A stretch of 64,000 nucleotides of DNA from Bimuria novae-zelandiae CBS 107.79. Lineage: Eukaryota > Ascomycota > Dothideomycetes > Pleosporales > Didymosphaeriaceae. The notes beneath the pieces are model-generated. The model searched no databases. It saw only the letters and a list, made by a program, of their open reading frames with translations, and had not been told where the DNA came from. The stretch spans positions 34,575 through 98,574 of the forward strand of contig ML976788.1 of assembly GCA_010015655.1 (NCBI GenBank), given 5' to 3'. This document shows, one piece after another, positions 11,368 to 22,018 of the stretch. Position numbers and translations under genes: made by a program. Every line of letters starts with the position of its first letter. The stretch's first letter is position 1.

Positions 11368-12096
11368 TTAGTGTGCTCTACTGCTAGGCAGCAGGAGTGG
11401 AAAGTTATGGTTTGACGTGTATTCGTTGAGTTGAGCTGTGTGAGCTGATAAAGCTTCAACCAAAATGAATGCATGATAATCGAGGCCCTCTGGGCTTTCT
11501 GCTGTATTACTTAAATTTAGTGCATGATACAACCTTTTGATCGTACATCGGAACGTGCGCGACCACATCGCCATGGGCAGCGCGGCGAGGAGGCCCGCGC
11601 CAACCACCTTCCCGGCCTGCGCGTTGTCTGCATCGTAGACGCCCAGACAGAGAGGCACACTGTCTTCCTCTCGGCCTGTGCCGTACGTGCAGGTCAAATC
11701 ATCCCCGTTCTGGGCTTTCGAGATTAGCAGGATGGCGAGGTGGACGGCGGCGACGCTCGAGGAGGTTAGGGCGGAGGCGGCGATGCCGGCGGCGAGCCAG
11801 GGCTGGCGGCGCAGGAGCACGGTGAGCACGAGGAGGACAAAGTACGTCGATTGCGGCGTTGCGCCGTACTGGCCTAATGCGGGGAAGGCGCAGGATACTT
11901 CGGTGGCGGTGTAGTTGGCGGCGGAGTAGGAGGGAGGCAAGGCGTGAGGGTCTTTGGGGGGACTTCTGCGGACGAGGAAGATGACGCTGCAGAGTAGGAG
12001 TAGGATGATTGTGAGGGAGTATGATAGGTGTATGCATCGTCTGGAGGGCCTGGATAGTGGGACTCTCGGCTTTCTCGGCGGTTGGCCTGTGGGCAT
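11368..12096 (-). CDS. Multi-pass membrane protein of unknown function, probably C-terminally short
   Basis: Uninterrupted frame of 242 codons. After a basic N-terminus (MPTGQPPRKPRVPLSRPSRR) come a membrane segment (SLTIILLLLCSVIFLV), then the block CAFPALGQYGATPQ followed by membrane segments VYFVLLVLTVLLRR-like and an Ala/Ser-rich helix (GIAASALTSSSVAAVHLAIL), an acidic loop (GREEDSVPLCLGVYDADNA), and a last helix (VVGAGLLAALPMAMW). The order resembles the N-terminal part of an uncharacterised family of fungal integral membrane proteins that is usually longer. Here the frame runs out after a non-membrane tail, so the gene may be 3' truncated or may splice onward. G+C is high and no RIP is seen. 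The function is unknown. Confidence 0.6.
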   Translation of the reverse strand: MPTGQPPRKPRVPLSRPSRRCIHLSYSLTIILLLLCSVIFLVRRSPPKDPHALPPSYSAANYTATEVSCAFPALGQYGATPQSTYFVLLVLTVLLRRQPWLAAGIAASALTSSSVAAVHLAILLISKAQNGDDLTCTYGTGREEDSVPLCLGVYDADNAQAGKVVGAGLLAALPMAMWSRTFRCTIKRLYHALNLSNTAESPEGLDYHAFILVEALSAHTAQLNEYTSNHNFPLLLPSSRAH

Positions 12097-13598
12097 GTTG
12101 GTGTGGGATGGGGAGAACTGGTAAGTGAAATGGCGACGATGGTCATTTTAATACCTTGCGTCTTGTGCGTCTAGGCGGAGCGAGGGGGCAGCAGGTGTCA
12201 GGCTATACGCAATAAGTGTTGCCTTTTGGAATATTTAAGCCTCGAAGATGATGCGCTACGCTTGACGAGGCTGTACAAATACGAGCTTTTTTCAGCTGTT
12301 TGGCTAGAAGAGCCTCAGGCGCCACTCGTCAAACTTAGTTTAAGAACGACGAACTTTGGTGCGTTGGGGATTGCCGCACGCGCGAAGTGGATTTTGATGT
12401 CGTGGAGCAAGATATATTTTGGGTCGATAATAGTCTTGGTTATAATGTTGTGGTACCAGTTTTGGGTACTTAAATGCCAAGGCTGCCAAACTCTATTTTT
12501 ATTAAAGGGGACATATTTAGAACTGGGTAGAAATAGACAATAGCCTGCTACTCCAGACAAGACCCCTTCTTACTTAGACACCACCGAGGATGCCCAGGCA
12601 GGGAATTAAAGACCGGTACACGCCGCTACAGACTATGTCACCTAGACCAAAGAAAATATTTTACACTAAGAAATTTTTCACTAACGCTAAACCTTCACCT
12701 AACGTTAAGCCCTGCTATTATTATAGTCTTCGTCCTTGCTCTCGTGCTTACGCTCGGCAGCGTGCGGGGTTTCTTAAATAATTACTAAAACCCCTATATA
12801 ATCTTCGAGCTATTGTAGAACTTAACTAAACCTCTATAGCTATAGCCAATCGTTCTTTCTTCTTACTACGCCCTTACCTTTTAACTTCCCTTCTAGTTCT
12901 TTCTAGGCACCGCTAAGCTAGGACGTAGTTATAGGATCTATCTTCCTTAACTTAACGCTAGCTTGCCCCGTGTGTGTTATTATCTCTTTAAAAGTAATAA
13001 CACCTATAACTAGTTCGGCGTCGGCGCTTGCGAGCTACTTTGTAGGTAATTATATTTTAAGCTACTATATCTAGGCCTCTTGCCACGTTAAATCTAGCTT
13101 AGAGGCTACCTCCTCTTTAAAGTCTAGTTCTCTCTATATAACTATGTCTTTAAGCTTCCTCTTGCGTGTAGTGCCAGATCCGAGTGTAGCTAAGGATTAG
13201 TTCAAAGATGCAGTCCACTTATCTTTAGTGTTAGTTAAATTAGTGCCTAATATAGGGCAGTATAATCAGCGGCGTGGCCGTTCCTAGGCATCCTTGCTTA
13301 ATAACGGAGTTGCTTTATCGTTAATAATAATTAAATTATCTAGGGCTACTCGTTAGCCGCGGCCTCAGGGTTAGTTAAGAGTGGTACCTTGTAAACCTCG
13401 TTCCAATTTGTTTTAGTTAAAAGGCCTACAAGTCTGTCCTGTACGCCAGACTATAATAGTCTTATCGATAGTGTCTTCCATCTTACCCCTCTCAGCATCT
13501 CGCGCATCCTCCGGGCTATCGCTATTACACAGGACAACTGCTAAGGGCTTGCCAGTTGCGGAGTCGCGGTTCTGGGTCGATCCACCGTTCTCGGAGTG
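12097..13598. other. Transition into RIP-degraded repeat
   Basis: 12097-12240 is the probable promoter side of the membrane-protein gene. From about 12440 the sequence becomes TA-rich with stops in all frames. The short plus-strand frame at 12590-12781 is not convincing. It is probably decayed transposon sequence, but no ends were found. Confidence 0.45.
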
Positions 13599-14393
13599 TT
13601 ATGTAATAAATATATAGATTAATGCAGCCGCGCAACGTGCATACTCCGCTTGCACCGCCTCTGTTCGGGACATCTCGTCCACGTCAGGGAGCATAACAGG
13701 GGGTGATCCTGGATCGGTGCCTTCCTCCACCTCACCAGCGCCTATTCCAGGTCCGTTATCTAATCGTGGCTTTATAGCTTCCTGTGCCACTGCAGTCTTC
13801 TCTTTCTTAGCTAGCGGGTCTAGCGGGGATTCGCTTATGGCTAGTTGTCAGGCGCACATCGCCTCGTGCTGCAGGTCTAAGGGGGCTTCGCAGCTAGTAG
13901 CGAAGGCAAGGCCTTAAGTAGTAGCCTTCTTGTCCTTAGTCAGGGTTAATAATAGAGCCTTAGCCCTCCTATTGTCACTTGGTCCCGTAATAGACTCGCC
14001 GCGCGCCTTAGAGTTGCTGCACTATTTAGTGTTCCCTCTCGTAAGGCTATCCTCTTCGCCTAGTGTGCTCAAGGGGGTGTCGCGGTTTATCGTAGAATTA
14101 AACTTATAATTGCCGCCCTGTCTAGTAGCCTTCCCGTCCCCCGTTAGTATTCTCGTCGGAGTTACGATGGCTTCGCTTTCTATATAAGTGTCTGTTAGGG
14201 CTTCGCTGAGCACGTCTAAGATGCTACCTTTATCGCTATTGTGTCCAGAAGTGCAGTCGCGCTCCGCTACAGTCATTTCCTTAGGGGCCTCGTTGGGCAT
14301 GTGTACAGCGCTCTCTGTGGGGAGTTTGTCGTGGGTTAGAGCTTCGCCAGCTCCATTAGCGCCATCTGCCTGCGACGCAGCCATCCCCTCCAT
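13599..14393 (-). pseudogene. Decayed ORF of unknown function
   Basis: Two open segments (14022-14393 and 13599-13790) lie in the same minus-strand frame and are linked by a readable stretch with only two TAG codons, both explicable as CAG. The joined frame is about 265 codons, starting at MEGMAASQADGANGAGEAL. It is acidic, Ser/Thr/Ala-rich and without recognised domains; a gag-like or disordered protein of a transposon is possible, but this is a guess. Flanking sequence is RIP-degraded. Confidence 0.35.
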
Positions 14394-16209
14394 TTAAAGG
14401 TACGGGCTCATATCGACGTCGAGCCCAGGAAAAGGGGAATAAAGCGGTTCCTAAACGTTTAAGACTAGTTCTGCTTTCGCCACCTCATCGCTCTAGGGAT
14501 CCCCGAAAAGAAAGGATTCGGAGTAAGAATCCGGGACAGAATCGAAGAAGTCCACGAATTAGTCTACGGTCCAAAATGCGAAAGAGTCCATAATGCGAGG
14601 GGAATGAGCTTGAGAGCGGGGACGTCGCCAGCTCGGGGGCCACAAGATATACCTTTAGAAGGCGCCGTGCCGCGCCTGCACCCACTTCTCTCATGACATC
14701 TCTACTAATCAACCTCCCTTGCCACGCATGGAGAATGCAGCGCTTGTAATTATCGGCAACCACTTGTCCATGCGATCTAGACAGGGTTCTAACCAGGCTT
14801 CTACTAGCGGCGTGCATGTCGCAGCGGCAAAGTCACACTATGTCTAACCAGGGGCTTCGCTATGCACAGCCACCGGGAACTCCGATACTGTGAGGGGCTC
14901 GAGTCTGTTTCATGCGACCACGGCACGGCGATGGGATCCGTGAAGCTCCATGCTCGGGTGTCCTGCCAGGAATGGGAGGGAGTAGCGCTATCCTACGTGC
15001 TTGAACCAAGGCTCTCCTGCGAGAAAAGCACCCTCCTTGCTAGGAGGGACGGGGGAAGTTGTCATCGCAAAGCTTCTCTAATATAAACAGTTTATATCTA
15101 ACGCCTTCTTAAAGGAGAGGCACACTCGACACTAACCTAAAAACCTGCTTCTATCCAAGCGTACGCGTTAGCTCCTAGATGCGGTGATTAGGAGGAAGAT
15201 TTAGTGCTGCTAGGATTCTATAAGACGTTAAGCTAGGGACTATGCCGTTCTCAACCAGTAGAAACCCTATTACGGTCCGCCGCGACAGAGGGAGCAGGCA
15301 GCCATAAAGCGGGGGAGGGACAGGGTTTCGAGTCTGCCTCGTATGACGATGGCAGGCCTGAGTTAGTGAAGCGCTTCGGCAGCCGGCTAGTGGAGGCGGG
15401 AGCGGCACATGTTTGATGCGCTCAGTAAACCTGGTCGGGAACTGGCCATGTTTGATGCGGGAGTGTAGATGGAACAGGACCATGCCGAAATCGTAAAGCC
15501 TCGTACTGATAGCGCCTAAATAGATAGGCGACGGCGGCAACATCATCCAATTCTGTGCCCTCTAAAAGGTCATGCAGCGGGGAATGACCAATTGAAAGCC
15601 TAAGAGAATGCTTAGCTACAGTTCCCGGCCCTACCTTCGCGAGCTACATTAGGCTTACCTCCCAGTCCTCGCCCTATTCGTGCCGTTACCTGTCCGCCCT
15701 GATTTGCGACTTGGAGAATCAGCGGCAACGGTGGGACGCTATAACTCTCTATTGTAATCTAACGCAGGACTTAATAGTCCGCTACTATGTCTAGTTTAAC
15801 GCTATCGGATAAAGGTGCCTCTCTAGCGGGGAGTCGGGCCACGCGAGGTGTTGTCTAAACTAGTTAGCAGATTTTGAGGGGAATCTTCGCGCGCAAGATG
15901 CGAGTCCTAGAGCTTTTATAGGTTCTCCCTCTATTAGTAGCAATCTGGTGTGCGTAGCTAGTCGCATAGTCTCTTACAAGGTCTAGAAGAGGAAGAAGCT
16001 CGAGGATTTGCGACTAATTCAGATGTACGTTAGAGGGAGGACGATAGACTCGAACGGGCTAGGGACACACTATAGGAAGCCATTAATAGCTAAAACAAAT
16101 AGCTTTCTCCCCCGAAATATATAGCGTGTCTTAGAGTTATAAAAGGCGTGTTGGGATTCGGTTACAGTAGAAAGATTAACAAGGAAATGCGATGAAGTTG
16201 ACTATGGTC
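14394..16209. other. Degenerate repeat sequence left of the pogo element
   Basis: Mixed composition. Open frames such as 14485-14817 and 15175-15546 (both minus) have no recognised motif. The stretch probably belongs to an older repeat into which the pogo-type element inserted at the TA at 16210. Confidence 0.35.
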
Positions 16210-16211
16210 TA

Positions 16212-16255
16212 CTGTGCCCGTGCGCGCAGCGACCCGAATCGCGCAGCGACCCACC
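16212..16255 (+). repeat. Left 44-bp terminal inverted repeat
   Basis: Begins CTGTGCCCGTGCGCG. Inside it the 12-mer GCGCAGCGACCC occurs twice, separated by GAATC, a likely double transposase site. It matches 18307-18350 in inverse orientation without a mismatch by eye. Confidence 0.95.
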
Positions 16256-16309
16256 AACACCAAACCTGCAGACAAGTAACCAACTTCAACGCGTTATAAC
16301 TCCACCACC

Positions 16310-18196
16310 ATGGCACCAATTGACGATGCGATTGCAGCATATAATGCGCAAGAACCAGGGAAAAAACTTTCGTATGGACAATTCGCGAAAATGTTTAGTG
16401 TGAGCGTAACCACGCTACGCCGCAGACAGCAGGGCAGTCAGCAGTCCAGGACCACCAAAGATCTCAACCAACGCGCTCTCAGCCCACAACAAGAGCAGGC
16501 CCTCCTACAGCATATTGACAAGCTTACAGAGCGCAGGCTGCCTCCCACAAGAGAGATGATGCGCAATTTTGCCTCAGTTATTGCCCACCAAGAAATCTCA
16601 GAGTCCTGGGTGTCACGCTTCCTCCACCGAAACAACGACCGTATCGTCTTAAAATGGAGCAAGGCAATGGACGCTGTTCGCCACCACGCTGACTCCTACC
16701 TTAAATACAGGCTCTATTTTAATCTCCTTCACGAGAAGATGGCCCAGTACAACATTTAGGCATGTAACACATACAATATGGATGAGAAGGGCTTCCTTAT
16801 AGGCATCTTAGGACGCTCCAAACGCATCTTCAACCGTGAGATGTGGGAGAGAAAAGAGGTGACAGCAGCTCTCTAGGATGGAGAGAGAGAATTTGTCACT
16901 TGCTTGGCAACAATTTGTGCTGATGGGAGTGCTCTACCACCTGGCCTCATCTTTGCAGCTTTGGGTGGTTTGAGAGACACCTGGGTTGCCGGTATAGAGG
17001 TTGGAAAACACGACATTTTCTGCTCTACCTCTCCCACAGGATGGAGCAATAATGAGATAGGCCTGTCCTGGCTTGAACAGGTGTTTCAACGGACTACAAA
17101 AGAGAAGGCACTTAGAGATTACCATCTCCTTATCGTGGATGGCCATGGCAGTCACCTTATAATGGATTTCATTAATTATTGCGAATCCCACCGCATTATC
17201 CTGGCCATATTACTACCTCACTCTACCCATACGCTTCAACCACTTAATATAGTGATGTTTAAGTCTCTCTTATCAGCCTACTCCAAGGCGCTCAGTGACT
17301 ATCTCCAAACCACCCAAGGGCTGATTCCTATTAACAAAAGCGACTTTTTTCTGCTCTTCTGGCAGGCCTGGGTCTCCTCCTTTAAAGAAGACATAATTTT
17401 GAAGGCCTGGGAGGCTATAGGTATATAGCCTTAGGAATCAGAGCGTGTACTTAAACGCTTTAACCATGACTCTTATAATGAGAGTAAGGCCTTAGAGGAC
17501 TCTCTAGCAGCTGTTAAGGGCAACTTCTAGCGAGTGCAGCGTCTCTTACGCTCTGCAGTGAAAGACCTAGCTTCGAATGAGGCTAGATCTCTCTCTCTTA
17601 CTATCTACAAACTCCAAGCAGATAAGGACATGGCTGAGTACAAAAGCGAGCAACTTTAAAACGCTTTTTAGCTCTAAGCAAGGCATAAGAAGTAAAGCAA
17701 GCCTCTTAACCTGTAATAGCGACGAAATTACTATGGTGGAGCAGTCCTTTGGTCTCCTCGCAAGATCAGAGAGGCAAACACACGTTTAGCTATTAAAGAG
17801 AGAGACAAAGAGCAAGAGAAAGTTGCAATTACTTAGCGCAAGATTAACAGAGCTAGTAATAAGCTTGCTAAAGAGAAAGAGGCTAAAAGGAAGCGTGTTA
17901 AGAGAGAGGAGTCTAAAAAAAGGAAGGAGAATAAGAGGGCTATAAAGGCTAAGAATGCCAGGCTTGCAAAAGAGTAAAAACAACGGAATAAAGAGACTGC
18001 AACCTCCCAAAAACTATTACAATAGGCAAATAAGCCTAAGCGAAAAGCCTCACATAAAGCTCTATTAAATTTAGCAAAAAAGCGTCGTGTTATGGCCTCT
18101 GGTAGTGGTAAGGGCCCGGCATCCTTAGCACCTGAACCACCACTAAAACTAGCCAAAAGTGGCCGCCCAATTAAGCTTCCAGGAAAATATAGATAG
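16310..18196 (+). pseudogene. pogo/Fot-like transposase, RIP-inactivated
   Basis: One continuous frame of 628 codons from ATG 16310 to TAG 18194. The N-terminal 70 residues form a helix-turn-helix (LSYGQFAKMFSVSVTTLRRR), followed by a CENP-B-type DNA-binding half. The catalytic core reads YNMDEKGF (Asp158), LLIVDGHGSH (Asp277) and HTLQPLNIVMF, where the third acid has become Asn313. The spacing of 277 to 313 fits a DDxD core. In-frame stops include TAG at 16757 and 16874 (both in Q contexts) and several in the C-terminal third, which is Lys/Glu-rich and coiled-coil-like, ending GRPIKLPGKYR. The stops and the Asp-to-Asn change are all C-to-T or G-to-A, as RIP makes. Confidence 0.9.
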
Positions 18197-18306
18197 TATA
18201 AATTGATCGCATTGTCCTATATACTACTACACCTCAAGATCTCGTGATAATAGCTATTGTATGTGGCTCTACAGCCTCATTTTTGCTGGTAGGCCAATGT
18301 TGGTTG

Positions 18307-18350
18307 GGTGGGTCGCTGCGCGATTCGGGTCGCTGCGCGCACGGGCACAG
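18307..18350 (-). repeat. Right 44-bp terminal inverted repeat
   Basis: Exact inverse of 16212-16255, ending CGGGCACAG and followed by the TA duplication. Confidence 0.95.
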
Positions 18351-18352
18351 TA

Positions 18353-21300
18353 TGCGCCGCGCCTAGTCCCGTTAAAGCGCGGAACCCTGTCTAGCCTTCC
18401 TCTAATTATTGACAACAGCGCTTCGGCGGCATAGGCCCATTTTAGTCTCTTCTCTATTCTTAGGCGTTAATAATTAGCATTAGGGCCTTAACAGGACCCC
18501 GCTGACATTAGGTACAGGATCCCTAGGTTGGTATGCGGAGATATATATCGAGGGAGCATAGTAGTCAAGCGGTACTAAATAGACGAGTGACTAGATCCAC
18601 TAACCACGTTTGAGGGAGACATGTAGGTAGCGTTGTGTAATATATTTCCTGAGCTGCTTGCTTGTCTTTTTCCCCTCTGCAGTCGCGAGCTTGATTTGGT
18701 ATATGACACCCCCTTAGCGGAGACATTAATTAATTAAATTAGGAATCGTTGCATTCTATATAGATGCATATAGGTAGAGTGCGGTTCTTTGCAGCACCTT
18801 AGTTCTATCTTAGACTATCTGCTCCTCTTCTTCTCCCATCCCCACAGTCGTATCAGAGTAGTTAATCTTGAATTTAGCGATATCGAAGCCTCGTGCCTGT
18901 GCAAGCTCCCTAAACAGGTGGAAGAGTGTAGCCTCGCTAGCATGATAACCTAGGGTGCACCTTATAATGTGGAAAACGAAAGTTATTAACTCCTTGCAGG
19001 CGACAGAAAGCGCGTTTGCGAGTAACATTATAGAATCCCTTCGAAGATAATTATCGCCGGAGGTCTTGTCTACCCGTAGCAGAGCGCTGAGACAGGGAGA
19101 GGGCTTAGGGTCGTAGAGAGTGCGCCGGCCCGTGCTGCACGCGAGCAGAGCATCTTGAGCAAGATTAAAAGCTACTAGAGTAACCCGCCACCAAAAGCTT
19201 GCGTAGCGTTGTCTCTGTCTAAGAGCTTAACAATCTTGGTACGTAATTAAGGCGCTAAGCAATAGCCCAACAGCAAAGCAAATAATAGAAAAAATAAGGA
19301 GGCTGTTAGTCATACTAAAGTAAACGACTTTCCCTAGTTTTAATGCAACTTGAGAGGAGCTTATATTATGGCCCTATTCGGGTGACTACTTCGGACTTGG
19401 CTCTATACCATGCTAGCAGAGCTAGGTCTATCCTAAGAGGCTAATCATAGAGACGCTGCGTGAATGAGCTCGTGGCGATGCATCGGCGCTGTGGCCCAAG
19501 ATGCCCTACTCGTCTGGCTGCACATAAGCGGCACAAGACAGAAAATTAATTTATCTCTATACCTTAACCGCGTCACCTAGCAGGACACCCTTCCCTTGTT
19601 GTCCTAAGGGGGCCAATTGTGTGGGATAAGTCCGTATCCCGATTCGCTGCAGCCCAGTGTCACAAGTACCATAACACTGTCTATCTTATAAGCACGGTGA
19701 GTCCTTTAATGCTAAGACAGACAGGAGTTGCTTCGATCGTGCATACTTATAACCTGTACCGCTAGGCTTAGCGCTTTAAAAGGTGAGCTAATAGAGGAGA
19801 CGCTGTCGGTTCAATTCGGCTACATGCAACCTTATTACGCCGGCGGTGGCACCACGCCTTCTCAATCAGCTTGGCCTGTCAGGGAGGCACAGGGGGTATG
19901 CATGGAAAGGAAGCACGCCACAGAGACTGGGCGCTAAACGATCAAGCTTACGAGCTCAATCCGCAAAGGGGCAAGGGGAGGATATAAAAGGAGCTTATAC
20001 CTTAAGCATGCTATCTAATTCTCTTCGTCCACTTCGCCCACACTTTATTTACTTCGTCCATTTCGCCCACCTCTTTCACAGTCTTAAAGGATGAGCGATT
20101 CCGGATCCACCATCGAGGATCCCACTCTGTATGATAATATGGTGTGTAGGACGAATAACCTTCTAGAGAGCTGCTCACAGTTATAGACTACTCTACCTGC
20201 TGTAGAGAATGACGGCTCGAAGGGAGCCGTAGGCACGAAGGACGAGGTATGTTATATTAACGTTAGCCACTATCTGTTTAGCTCAATTACTAATAAAACA
20301 TGAACATTAAGTCCCTGATGGAACAACATAGCTGTTCAGAGAGTAGCGATGCGGGTACGGATAGAAGCTCTGCGGAAGACCAACCCCCAGAGATAAAGCA
20401 GCCATCTCTACAGGATTTGCAAGGTAAGTATCCTAAGAATACTCTAAGCGTGGCTTACTCTGTTAGAGGAAAGAATAAGTACGTTAGTTACGTTAGCTAT
20501 AGATCTGCAACGTGAAATTGCCAGAAAGGATGCAAAAATTTGCGAACTTGAATAAGAATTAAGCAAACGTAACTGCTTACTAGAGAAGACAAGCGCTTAG
20601 CTTAATAATACAGAGCGTAGATTCGCGGACACGGCAAGGATCCTAAAGAGAGAATCAGAGAAGGATAGCGAAATAGACGAGCGAGCAGTAAAGAAAAAAA
20701 AGATAGAGCTATCTACTTAATATTATACTGTTAAATAGATTATAGTAACTTTATGTTAAATTAACCGGTTGCCCTTTAGACTCCTTTGTTAGCAAATATA
20801 TAACATAATCTACGTGCTTAACTTGCTCGTACCGAGGTACGTAGCATTTAATTAAACATTCCCGTGAACCTTCGCTCGTCTTCGTTAATTCTAACGGCAA
20901 TAAGCCAGCGACTTTATTACTAGCGGGGGGTATAATTTATCCTTAACAAGTTAGGAGTTAACTCTTAAGATCTGTAGAAGGGGAGGAGCTTACAAGAGTC
21001 TCTTGGCCTAAAGGCGACCAACGCTGGCCTGTCTTATCTATTAATATAAATCTATTGAATCTGCCGTTGCGATATACTAGGAAATACATGTAGGTGTCGT
21101 ATTCTTAGCACAACTTAGCTAATTTCTCGTATAGTGTTTTAGAGAGCCTTAGGTAGTTATTATTTATAGCCCGCCTCGCCTTAGAGTGCAACAGCACCTG
21201 CAATTACTATAAAGACGCCATAACTATAGGACTAGAAATTAGGACTAACTAGTCCATAAATATATAGACTATACTATACTGTAACCTGCATGCGGCGTCT

Positions 21301-22018
21301 GGATTTTAAATTAAGGTTCCTGTTTTTAGGTCCTAATATCTGGTTCCCGTTTCCGGGTCTTAATTTTCTGGTTCCCGTTTTCGGCCCCTGTTGGTTCTGA
21401 GGCTTTCTAATGTCTAGTTTCTGGCCTCTGCCTAGAATAAGACAGGCACCCTAAACCAGTTTCCTAATTTTTAGTTAATATTACTAGGTTTCATGCTGCG
21501 TCCTGGATCCAGCCCCGCCATCGATGCTATAGAGGTCTCGCTAACCCTTCTTTCTGGAGAAATCGAAGAGGAGGGACAGCAACATTAAAGACTAGAAACC
21601 TAAATGCAGGAATGCGGCATATGTTAAGACACAGCGGCGGTTATGTGGGTGGGCGGGCTGTGTAGTAATTAACGCCGGCGTGAGTGTGGCGCAGACATAT
21701 GGTGGGGCTTCTAGTAACAATAAGCCAAGGTCATGTGACAGGCGCTAAATTTAGCAATCAGAGAGAAGCATCCTCCGTTTAGTAATTAACAGGGCCGGTT
21801 AGCGAGACCATCGCGTCTCAAGCTATATCATTAGCTCAGCCCGCCACGAAACTCATGCGCTCCTCGCCTGCAGCTCTAAAGCTATAGCGCTTGTTAACAA
21901 GTTAATTTCCAAGACAGAGACCTTGCTTTAAAGCCTTTAAGTAGTTAAACATAACATTAAAAGCCCTTCCCGCCAGCGCGCAACGCCATCTTCCCTCTAT
22001 AGGCGCTTAGTCTTGGCT
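18353..22018. other. RIP-degraded repeat sequence
   Basis: TA-rich with stops in every frame over most of its length. A short minus-strand frame (18810-19028) and plus-strand pieces near 20094 and 20300-20515 look like decayed coding sequence but are not identifiable. CTTCGTCCA/CTTCGCCCA runs at 20020-20085 resemble a pyrimidine-rich leader before the ATG at about 20092; a similar arrangement occurs at 49857-49992. Confidence 0.4.

Larger units (their letters stand above)
16212..18350 (+). mobile_element. pogo-type (Tc1/mariner superfamily) DNA transposon
   Basis: A complete 2139-bp element bounded by perfect 44-bp terminal inverted repeats and a TA duplication (16210-16211 and 18351-18352), as expected for Tc1/mariner insertion. 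It carries one transposase frame with a psq/CENP-B-like helix-turn-helix and a DDE_1-type catalytic core. The transposase is dead, but the ends are pristine, so the copy could still be moved by an active relative. Confidence 0.93.
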
